A stretch of 61,577 nt of DNA from Ophiocordyceps camponoti-saundersi (nom. inval.) (lineage: Eukaryota > Ascomycota > Sordariomycetes > Hypocreales > Ophiocordycipitaceae): contig PDHQ01000209.1 in assembly GCA_003339415.1 (NCBI GenBank), positions 1-61,577 on the forward strand, in the 5' to 3' direction. The position numbers and the translations under genes were made by a program. The notes under the pieces are model-generated. The model was given only the letters and a program-made list of their open reading frames with translations. It did no database searches and was not told the origin of the DNA. Shown here piece by piece: positions 52,546 to 61,577 of the stretch (its first letter is position 1; each line of letters begins with the position of its first letter).

Positions 52546-53454
52546 CTCTCGACCCCCTGTATAGTGACCACTTGCTCGTGTGCATCTCTGTCACATCTGT
52601 ACTTACTTGCTATCGACGGAATGAAATTGGCGCTCCAGAATCCGCGGAGTTGGTTTGACGGATGCCGAACGAGGGTTCGAGTGCGCATGACGCACGTATT
52701 ACTTGTGCCTACATACAAGCGCATGGGAGTAAAGAGGCTCGAGACGAAGACATCAACAGAAACAAATCAGAAGCCCTATGACCTCCGTGGTAGACGGGCC
52801 GCACCACCTTTCGTGGCGCAGGCTGTCAGCCCGTGGCAGCGCCTCTGCGCTGGATTTTGCGAGGTTTATGCCGCTTTGTCCTGTTCAATCGTGACCGCAG
52901 GTGGAACGGGGGCAGATGGTGTAGTTGCAAGGTACGAGCATGTGACCTGCAGGCTGCAGCCCGACAAGGTGCTCTCATTCGGGCGGCAAGTTCGGCGAGG
53001 CACATCAACGACGTCAAGGCACGTCACCCCATGCCAAATCGTGCGAAAGTAAATAGGTGCAGAGCAGACAGCCGCAGCAAACTACATAGTCAGGTAGGTA
53101 GGGAGGTAGGTTCTCATGGCCGCTGCATAGGTGGCGTTGCGGGATAAGTGCTGGCGCAATTACGGCGTTTCCCTCAACTCGGAGCGGACTGATGTTTATG
53201 ATGAAAATAAAGTATGAAAAACACCTTGTACCACTCAGATGCCAGGCAGGATGGTAAAGATAGCTGAGGACCAGAGATCGGGGTCCCGAACAAGACGTTT
53301 CGCCGACCTTCTAAAGAATAAATATACACCTATCTATCCGTACCTAGACTCGATTCCAATTGCCGCCTTTAGACTGTTTATACATGTAACAAGCGACGCC
53401 GAAGTGGTTCGTGCCGGCGGCAGAGAAGAAGAAACTGCGCTGAAGACTGTGTCT
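52546..53454. other. Intergenic DNA, no gene seen
   Basis: Normal composition, with (GGTA)n-like GGTAGGTAGGGAGGTAGG at 53,093-53,110. Open frames are short and show no domain signature. It contains the 3' ends of the flanking convergent genes. Confidence 0.5.
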
Positions 53455-53799
53455 TCAACATTTATTTGTGGCATATGTCCTTCCATAGTTGGGAGTGGGC
53501 GATCCTGGTTGATATCCCGTCATGTTGTAATTGATGACAGTCGTGCCGTTCGACGAACGAGTTACCGATGCCGCATGCAGGCCTGTAGTTCTCGTATCAG
53601 ATCAGTCGACATGTTGATAGTCCAGGATCCACTTACTCGCGCCGTATACACGACGTGTTCCAGGGGAGATTGATCGAGGCGGGGAAGAATCCGTTGTAGA
53701 GGTTTCATAAGACGCAGTGGATTTAGCAGAAGTCCTAGACGTCCCAAGTGATGCCTCTCGCAGCGACTGGTGCACCTGTGCATTGTGCGGGCTGGCCAT
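53455..53799 (-). CDS. Small Ser/Thr-rich hypothetical protein, 2 exons
   Basis: Not recognised. Exon 1 is 53,799-53,637 and exon 2 is 53,582-53,455. The 54-nt intron (53,583-53,636) has a GTAAGT donor, a CTGAT-type branch and a CTACAG acceptor, and splicing keeps frame to a 96-residue product. The ATG has a good context (CAATATGGCC). The product has a short amphipathic start (QVHQSLREASLG), a Ser/Thr/Pro-rich middle, and a polar end containing NGTTVINYNMTGYQPGSP and a final Cys. No signal peptide or membrane segment is evident, so it is probably cytosolic or nuclear. The unbroken frame across a textbook intron is the main support. It could be a chance model; homologues in related genomes would settle it. 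Confidence 0.5.
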
Positions 53800-56079
53800 A
53801 TTGTCAGGTTAATAAGGATGGCCGTATCTGGAGGAAGCGAGAGGGTGGCGTTGCTTTAGATGTGAGAAGAAGGATATCTCTTAGCAGGATAGGAGGAAGT
53901 GAACGAAATGATAGTTAGACGCCCGCATCAGAGAGGAATGAAGCGTCGACAAGGTGGCGGATAGGGTACAGGCAGAGGAAGAAGGCGGCAACGTAGGTAT
54001 TTATAGGTGCGGTAGGCAGAAGCAGGATAGTGCTTCGAGGCTCTGCTATGGTCTTTAAGTACGTACAGCACTTGCTGAGCAAGAAGCGAATAACTCCGCC
54101 TAGCAGACATTGCATGTAGGTCTGCGTAGTTAGGTAGGAAGACGACGGAACGAGGGGGAGTCACCGAGCAGATTTCGTAGCCAGTCTGGATGGGTGCCAG
54201 TGGAGACAGGGAGGTAGGCAGTCATCAGAAGACGAGGCAGCCCATCAGTTCCATACGCCTGCGGATCTCAGCCAGGTCTCCAATGCAAACATCAAATCCT
54301 GAGTGAGTCAAAGGATGGGGTTGGCAAGGCCCACACTCGGTAAGGGGATCATTGAAGGGGTGGGACGGGTTACGGCCGCTGGGTCAGGCGCCCAGAGCGC
54401 TTCTTGTCAAGATTTTGAGGCGAGGGAGTACAGAGTAGAGGCGAGGCGGACGTGGCAGAGCCGCAAGTCTTGCTTGGCATTTGGAGGCCGAGGACGTGGC
54501 GCTCATGCTGGAGGTTGTCTCGCTCCACCAAGCAGCCATCGAGTTCGTTTTTGAAGCGAAGCATGCAAACGCCAGTTTCGGCCCCCGCCGTCCCTGACAT
54601 GGAGGCGATGCAGGAGGGAAGCCTCGAAACCAACAAGACTCCAAAGGGATGCTGCCTCGGAACCCTGGCGCACTCCGGGGGGAAGATTGGGGGCGCGAAG
54701 GTCATTGTATGTAGAGTCAAAAAAAAAAAGGTAAGGAGAGAAAGATACGAAGGGCAGTGCTAAGTTGAGGAGTATCCGTATGACAGCCAGTGTGCGTCAC
54801 AAGAATAATTGGGTCTGCATGGACGTACATATGTACATATTCACATAGGCAGGTACATATATTATACATGGAATGTCGATTCTCGTAGGCGGTAGATGGA
54901 CGTTGGTGGAGGACGAGGTAGGTATGTATGTCGTAGGTGGTATGTAGATGCCGATACGCCGATACCCCAGCAATCACACAGTGCGTCATATGTCGTCAGA
55001 CGCTGTCCTATTCGGTGAGCATTCGAGGCGACGACCACGATGATGACCCTTTCACCGAGACTCAGCCAGCAGCAAGGGGGGCTGGCCTAAGCCATCTTTT
55101 TGTCTGCAAAGATACCTAGTATGCATGTTTGTTTGTCGATACTTCTATTTGGGACCCCATCACCATCCTGTGAGGGCAGTGCTATTACAGCTATACAGGC
55201 ACATGTGTATGTACTATGTATGCTAAGTTGCTAACTACCCTCTCTATACGGATACGAATATACACTTCTATCTTTGTGCATGTTGGACCTTTTTCAGGGT
55301 GTTGCGTCACGGCGTTGCCGTAAGGGCGGCATCGAGAACAGCAAAAGCGCAAGATGAAGACGTGGGAAACCTTGTCTCATCCTAGGCTGGCACTACCTGA
55401 TAATAAGCAACTGTCCCCCGAATTTTTCAGCTTTTTGAAGCTATTCATTTTCGGTACTTTTACTATGCTACATACCATAGTAGCACTACCACGACATAAC
55501 CGATAGCGAAAGGGCCCTTAATCTTAGCATCTTCTGCCTACTCCCTCCCTCGCGAAATAAGGCATATATACGGAGTACGGATTACGGTTATTCTACACTC
55601 GTCTCCCTGAATAATTATAAATCCTCTCTTTTTTCGTGATATTAGCAGGCCTGGAAGCCCCGGCTAGGGCTAATCGGATTTTAGGCCTAACGATAAGGAA
55701 TACTAAGTCGTAAAGCTATGTCTATAACCTTACGGTACCAGGGATCCGGGCTTAGGGAGGGAATCGGGGAGAATTTTGGTCGATTTCAAGTATGAGAGGA
55801 GGGTAAGAGGCCTCGAAGGAAAGTGATCTCGGGAGCCGGGGCCACCGGCAGTATGCCTTCGGGCCTGCATCTGGCCATGCGCTCTCGAGACCGTTCGACG
55901 TAAAAGCTTGGCCACGACGAAAACGCGATGGCTTCAAATCCGCCCTTGGGCACTATATATATATTATACATAGTATCCAAGGCGCGTGCGGCGTCTTACA
56001 TACACATATGCCCCAGGGGAGGCGAGGGGACCTGAGCCCTGTCTGTGACGTAAAATACACACGCACACACACCCATACC
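53800..56079. other. Intergenic DNA at the right edge of the gene island
   Basis: About 2.3 kb of normal composition. Open frames on both strands around 54,300-54,760 overlap and have no known motif, so none is called. TACATA-type repeats occur at 54,825-54,870 and 54,915-54,950, and TACGGAGTACGGAT at 55,569-55,582. The part from 55,620 onward has a mixed, partly CpA-depleted look and may be an old repeat fragment. Confidence 0.45.
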
Positions 56080-56222
56080 CAGGGTTAGAAAAAAATCACT
56101 TATGAGTGATTATGTGAGTGATTTTTCGTGATTTTTTTTTTCCGTGATTTAAATCACTTATAAGTGATTTTTTTTATCCGTGATTTAAATCACGTAAAAA
56201 AAATCATATCATAAGTAATTTT
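56080..56222. repeat. hAT left terminal and subterminal repeat cluster
   Basis: After the terminal CAGGGTTAG come at least eight copies of AAATCAC or its complement GTGATTT, several paired into palindromes such as AAATCACTTATAAGTGATTT. Such subterminal motifs are transposase-binding sites in characterised hAT elements; that role is inferred here. Confidence 0.85.
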
Positions 56223-57255
56223 TTTAAAAAAATTATTTATAATTTTTTATAATTTTTTCTAAAAATAGATTTATATAATTTTTCTAATTAAGAATAATAA
56301 ATAACGCTTATAAAAGCTAAGAAAATAAGAAACTACGAATTTTAAAGAAGAAATTAATATTATAAAGTAAGAAAAAGTATAGTAAAAAAATAATAAAATA
56401 AATAAATAAATAAATAAAAAACTTTTATAAGTTAATTAGTAAGCTATAAGTATAATATAGTTTTTCTTAGTTTTTTAATATTTTTTTCTTAATTTTAAAA
56501 AAATTATATAAAAAAATATAAAAATATTAGTAAATTTCCCTTATATAAATTAATAATATTATATAAAGCTTAAAAAAAGCTATAATAAGTTATATTCTAT
56601 ATATAATAAAATAGGCTTTATTTAATTTATATTTATTATTTTATTATATTTTTAAATATTTATATAATATTTTTAAAAAATACTTAAAACTCCTACCTTA
56701 TATTAAACTCTTAGAATACTAATATTTAAATTAACTTATAAATATAAAAGATAAAAATATAAAATAAATTATATAAGAGATTTTATTATAAAGAGAATAT
56801 TATATAAAAATCTTAAGATTATAGTTATTTTAATAAGCTAGAAATAAAATAAAATATCTTTTTTCTACTTTTTAAGAAACCGAGTTTCTTTTCTTCTTAT
56901 AAAATCTTAGTAAAGCTTTATATAAAAAGTAATAATTTTATTATCTCGCTAATTAATAAGCTTATAAATAAGAAAAAATAGGAAAAAAATACTATATTAT
57001 TTTTTTATTATAAAAACTTTAAAAAAAATATTTTAATTATTTTTTATAATATTATTTTTAATTATTTAAAAAAGTATATTTTTATAAAAATATTATAATT
57101 AATTATAATTTTTTTATTATTATAAGAATCTTAAGTTTTAAAAATACTTATAACTTATTTAAATAATTCTATCTTTTTAATATTTTTTAAAATTATTTTA
57201 TTTATTTTTTTAAAAAAAATAAAAATATTATATTTTAAATATTATAAGTATTTAT

Positions 57256-57616
57256 TTAGGAAAATAAGCCTTTTTAATTATTTTAAGTACTTTATAATTA
57301 TCTATATTTTATAAAAATTTATATATAAAATCTTTAAAAAGTTATAAGTTAGGAAAAAGTAGGCTTTTCTATTTTAAGTAAATAGGGCGTTTTTTCTACT
57401 TATTTCTAAGAAAGAAGAGTATAAAACCCCGTATTAGCTTTTAGAAATACTAGGAAATATACTTTTACTAACGTTATTACTTTTTACCGCTATAAAAAAA
57501 TAATTAAGGTACTTATAAAAGTCCTAAAAATACTAAGTAATACTAGAATTTTCCGCGCTTCCTAGCTACTTACCTTATATACCGAATTTCTTACGTTCTA
57601 ATAATAGAAAGTATAG
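57256..57616 (+). repeat. Upstream duplicated block, copy 1
   Basis: Direct repeat of 57,947-58,316, offset about 690-700 bp. It contains a TATA-like box near 57,420. Confidence 0.8.
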
Positions 57617-57946
57617 TCTTTTTCTTCTTTACTTATATATAATAAAATATTAGTAATAAATTAAGAAAAAATATATTTTAAAATTCTATAATAATTATTC
57701 GCTAGTTTTACTCTTAGAAATATTTTTAATTAATTTTTATATAGCTTTTTAAAGCTTTAATAATTAATATATATATTTATTTTTTTCTTTTATATTAAAA
57801 AAATTATATTATTATAAGGTTTTCCTAATTAAGAATTATTTTAAGCTTTATAAGCTATCTTTTTATTTTTATTTATTTTTACTTAAATTATTTTCTCTCT
57901 ATTTAAATTTATATAAAATCTTTTCTTTAATAGATTTATTATATAC

Positions 57947-58316
57947 TTAGGAAAATAAGCCTTTTTAATTAATTTAAGCACTTTTTAATTATCTATTTCT
58001 TATAAAAAATTATATATAGATTCTTTAAAAGGTTATAAGTTATAAAAAAGTAAGCCTTTCTATTTTAGGTAAGTAGGGCGTTTTTTCTCCCTTTTTCTAG
58101 GAGGGAAGAGTATAAAACTCCGCACTAGCGTATAATATTTTAGAAATACTAGGAAATATACTTTTACTAATATTACTACCTTCTACCGCTATAAAAAAAT
58201 AACTAGGGTACTTATAGAAAGTCCCGAAAATACTAGGAAATACTAGAATTTTCCGCGCTTCCTAGCTACCTACCCTATATACCGAATTTCCTACGCTTTA
58301 GTAGCATAAAGTATAG
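57947..58316 (+). repeat. Upstream duplicated block, copy 2
   Basis: Direct repeat of 57,256-57,616. It is the copy nearest the transposase coding region and has a TATA-like box near 58,111. Confidence 0.8.
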
Positions 58317-58379
58317 GAATTCCCCCTTTACCTTTCTTTTTCTTTTCTTTTTCCTTTCTTTAACGATTTCTACTTCGTT

Positions 58380-61300
58380 TTTTATCTAAATTCGATAAAA
58401 AAAGCACTATTCGTAACCTTTTCTTCTTCTCTTTTTAATTCTACTAATTACGTAACTCTCTTTATTATATCTGCCTTATACGCGCTTACCGAAGCCTCTG
58501 CTTCCCTTACTTCTAAGTTTTCGGAAAGTCTTAAAGTTATAGAGGCTAGGCCCTCTAAGGCCGGGCCTAGTGCCTTTTTATTTTTTAAACGTTCTTCGTA
58601 GCCTACTTTAGGCGTTAATTCTTAAGCTTTATTTATTACTAAAAAAGAAGAAAAAGGTAAAAAAAGTAGTAAAAAATAGTAAAAATAGTAAAAAAAAATA
58701 CTAATAAATTTATAGTAAAAAAACAGGAAAAAGGAAAAAACCTAGAAAAAAATACGCTTCGAACTAATTTTTCCGTATTAAAATATAATAAGGAAGACTT
58801 TAAGTTAGAGCCGGATTTAAGCCTTAAGCTTTATATCTTTTAGTATAAGCTTTTTATAAGGAAGCTTTTACCTATTAATTTATAGTAATAGCGCCGAGTT
58901 TTATATACTTATACTATATAAGTATATTTTTTTTTATTTTTTTCTCTTTATTAACTATTTATTATAGCTATAATAAGGCCTTTAAATATATAATCGATTA
59001 GAAAATTTATACGAACTTAGGAAAGTATTACGAACGCTACTACGAAGGTATAGCTTTTAGCAAAGAAAGTAAAAAATAAGGAAGAAAGAGAAGTAAGTCT
59101 TTATTTATTTATTTATTTAATTATTTATTACTAATATTTTACTTTATTTAGAGCCTTAAGGAGAGAAACCTAACTTCTTCGAGGAATTTTAAGCTAAAAA
59201 ATAGCGTTTAGAGTTTAATTCGACTAAGGCTTATAAGAGGATTTTATCCTTTTTAATTAGTAATAATATCTCTTTTAACGCTATTAGCTTAGCCTCTTTT
59301 TCGGAGCTTTTAAGCTTCTATAACCTATAAGTTTTTTATTTTTCTTTATTTTATTTACTTCTTTTTAACTTTTTTTAACTATTTTTAACTTTTTTTTTAA
59401 CTTATATTACTAATTTCTTTACTAGGGCCTATCCTAAAATTTACCTAGTAAAGCTTAAAGAGCTTTTAAATAACGAATTCGAAGAAAAGCTTAATTTGCT
59501 TAATAGCAAATTAAATAAGTATATCGAAGACCTTAGGGTTTTTAACCTTATATTCGATATCTAGACCTCGAACGCTTAAGTAGCGTATATAGGGATTATT
59601 TTAATATATATTTCCTCAGATTTTACGTTAAATTATTACCTTATTAGTAAGTTTATTTATTATTTTTTTTCCCTCTTTTTAACTATTTTATTAATTTAAA
59701 AAATAGGCTTTTACGAATTATCCGAACGCTATATAGGCGTTTATATCCTCTAGGAAGCTCTTCTTACTTTAAGCCCTTATCCGGCTTTAAATTATTTAAT
59801 AATTTTTAGGTAAGTTATTTTATTATTATTTATTACCCTTAGCCTTAGCTTTTTAGGCTCTTAGCCTAGCTTTTATAAGGCTTTTTAACTAATATTTTAA
59901 TAGCTTTATAAAGGATAATACGGGTAATAATAATACCTTTATAGCCTCTTATAAAGAGGCTTATTTAAGCCTTTTTTCGAAGAGTTTTAAGGGAGATTTG
60001 CGCTATATAGCGTATATTATTAACCTTATAGTATAAGATATGCTAAAAGCCTTCCTTTCTTCGGCCTTAAATAACGCTATTTTATCTAACTATATTAATT
60101 TAGAAATAATAGCTTTAGAAACGGATAATATAGAAATATAGATAAAGGATACGAATTTTTCTAGTAAGTATTTTTTCTTTATTTATTTATTTATTTAACT
60201 AATTTTTTTTAGCACTTTTTAACCGGCTTCGACGTATTATTACTATTTTAAAATATAATATAGAGCCGAAAAAACTCTTTAAAGAAGGGCTTAAAAGAGT
60301 AAAAAACTAGGGCACTATTCCTTCGGATTTAAATAAGGAAAAAATTCCTTTAAGTAAGTATTATTTTTTATTAATAATATTATTTTAACTAATATTTTTT
60401 AGATAATACTACGCGCTAGAATTTAACCTTCTATATACTAAGTATAGCGCTTTAGCTTAAGCCGGTAATTCTTTATGCTATAAATAATATAGCAAATAAA
60501 GAATTAAAAAAAACGCTATAAATAACGCTAAATAGGAGACCCTAGCTGACCTAAAACGACTTTTTAAGATTTTTTTAAAGCCTTCTATAAGGCTCTAAGG
60601 ATAACTTTACGTTATAGCTTCGGAAGCTTTACTTTATATTTATATAATTTATAAAAAGCTAAATTCCTTAGCTATAGACTACGAAATTAAAGCTTAATAT
60701 ACGAATTTAGCCCGGGGACTAGTAAGTCTTTTTTTATATTTTTATTTATTATTTTTACTAATTATTTTCTTAGTTAAACTATTATAACCTCTTTCTTTTA
60801 AGTATTTTATAAGGGAAAAATAAGCTAGAAAAATATTTTCCTAAAAAACTAACCCGTACTAATTATAAGGGTTACTTATTATACTTATTTAGTATAATCC
60901 TTAACCCGAGACTTAAACTCGACTACTTTTAGGAAAATCAGCTTTTAGCTTTTTATTCCGGCTTTAAAAAGGACGTTTTAGATTAGTTTAAAGCTGAGTA
61001 CTTTAAGTAAGTTATTTTTCCCTTTATTTATTTTTCCTTTATTTATTTTTACTAATATTATTTTAGGATAAAAGAAGAAGTAACTTAGAAAAATATTACT
61101 TCTTCTAAGGCCCCTAGCCCGGCTAATTCTAACTTTTCTAATAACTTTTTTATTAATTTAGATAAAGAAAATAGCCCGGAAAAGTTTATTTTTTACTTTT
61201 TAGAGCTATATATTAAGAAAAAGGTAAGTATTAATTTTTTTTAAATTTTTCCCTTTTTTATTTAACTTACTAATTATTTTTAGGATAATATCTTTAAGTA

Positions 61301-61538
61301 CTAGTAGTAGCAGAAAGCTAGATTCCCTATTCTAGCTATTTTAGCATAACGTTATTTATTAATTATAGCTACCTCTACTTCGATCGAAAGCGCTTTTTCG
61401 ATTAGCGCAAATATAATAACTAAAAGCCGGAATTAACTTAATTTAGAAACGATAAAGAAGCTTATTTTACTTAAGAGCTAGAATAAGGATTTAAGCTTAC
61501 TTAAAAAAGAATATAAGGAAGGTAAGGAAGAGGATTAA
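58380..61538 (+). pseudogene. hAT transposase gene, intron-rich, RIP-damaged
   Basis: Reads as a hAT transposase. FDI-x-TSN-A-x-VAYIG is near 59,560-59,600, a DNTGNNNTF-type block near 59,915, and the RYIAYIINLIV-x-D block near 60,005-60,040. At the C-terminus, an ATSTSIESAFS...ITKSRN...KLILLKS hATC dimerisation block spans 61,366-61,490, and the gene ends at the TAA at 61,536-61,538. Introns with GTAAGT donors, ACTAAT or AACTAAT branch sites and TAG acceptors are seen at 59,093-59,151, 59,647-59,706, 59,810-59,903, 60,164-60,212, 60,354-60,402, 60,722-60,773, 61,007-61,066 and 61,224-61,283. Two more are likely near 58,922-58,966 and 59,331-59,425. Scattered TAG/TAA codons at Trp and Gln positions mark RIP inactivation. 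The N-terminus, and whether a BED finger is present, could not be settled. Confidence 0.82.
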
Positions 61539-61577
61539 ATACTTATTATTTATATTTATTTAGCTAGTTTTTTTACT

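Larger units (their letters stand above)
56223..58380. other. hAT 5' non-coding region with a duplicated block
   Basis: AT-rich and RIP-degraded. A block of about 360-370 bp occurs twice in direct orientation (57,256-57,616 and 57,947-58,316), each with GGAAAATAAGCCTTTTTAATTA at its start, a GAGTATAAAAC TATA-like box (57,420 and 58,111) and TTTTCCGCGCTTCCTAGCTA. Confidence 0.75.
56080..61577 (+). mobile_element. hAT-family DNA transposon, left end and body
   Basis: Begins at CAGGGTTAGAAAAA, a typical hAT terminal sequence, right after unmutated DNA (CCCATACC just outside would be the 8-bp target site). It is followed by clustered AAATCAC/GTGATTT subterminal motifs, about 2 kb of non-coding DNA and a transposase gene with the hAT C-terminal dimerisation region. 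The right terminus lies beyond the window, so length and target duplication cannot be checked. CpA/TpG are almost absent inside, so the copy is RIP-inactivated. Confidence 0.87.

Noticed and set aside
53239..53673. 144-codon plus-strand frame
   Set aside because: It overlaps the better-supported spliced minus-strand gene and has no recognisable feature.
54303..54763. Overlapping frames on both strands (83-116 codons)
   Set aside because: No motif, mutually overlapping, and the longest minus frame lacks an ATG at its outer end.

Overview
The window looks like nuclear DNA of a filamentous ascomycete, probably a sordariomycete; the exact genus cannot be told from sequence alone. The evidence is short GT-AG introns with CTGAC/CTAAC-type branch sites, a class I myosin next to a Pfa4-type palmitoyltransferase, and long AT-rich blocks in which CpA and TpG are almost absent while CpG, CpC and CpT survive. 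That last pattern is the signature of repeat-induced point mutation (RIP). The genome appears two-speed: a gene island of normal composition embedded in RIP-destroyed transposon graveyards, with abrupt borders.

Layout. 1-27,250 is RIP-degraded repeat DNA: a (TTA)42 microsatellite; a 4 kb structure with inverted arms of about 1.1 kb; a short LTR-flanked element (5,194-6,961); three copies of an unidentified 1.87 kb family (two direct, one inverted); and a complete but dead Ty1/copia element (19,193-26,591, target duplication GTTAA). 27,250-28,807 is unmutated intergenic DNA. 28,808-40,157 is a second Ty1/copia element with 142-bp LTRs and target duplication TTAAG. It carries a nested Ty3/gypsy element (34,607-39,191) that has lost its integrase. 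40,163-56,079 is the gene island. 56,080 to the window end is a hAT DNA transposon with an intron-rich transposase gene; its right end lies outside the window.

Genes. Five genes are supported: a multi-membrane-span GT90 (CAP10-like) glycosyltransferase (-), the palmitoyltransferase Pfa4 (+), the class I myosin MyoA (-), a two-repeat RPEL actin-binding protein (+), and a small unrecognised two-exon protein (-). GT90 and pfa4 are divergent, pfa4 and myoA are convergent, and myoA and the RPEL gene are divergent across about 1.07 kb. The myoA/RPEL pair makes functional sense: one is an endocytic actin motor and the other a predicted G-actin binder. All transposon ORFs are broken by C-to-T and G-to-A stop codons and are annotated as pseudogenes.

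No wholly new gene system was seen. The points most worth following up are the RIP gradient inside the 142-bp LTRs, the uniform introns of the hAT transposase, the duplicated block upstream of it, the large inverted-repeat structures bounded by TAA/TTA microsatellites, and the apparent single-base disruption at the tail of the myosin.
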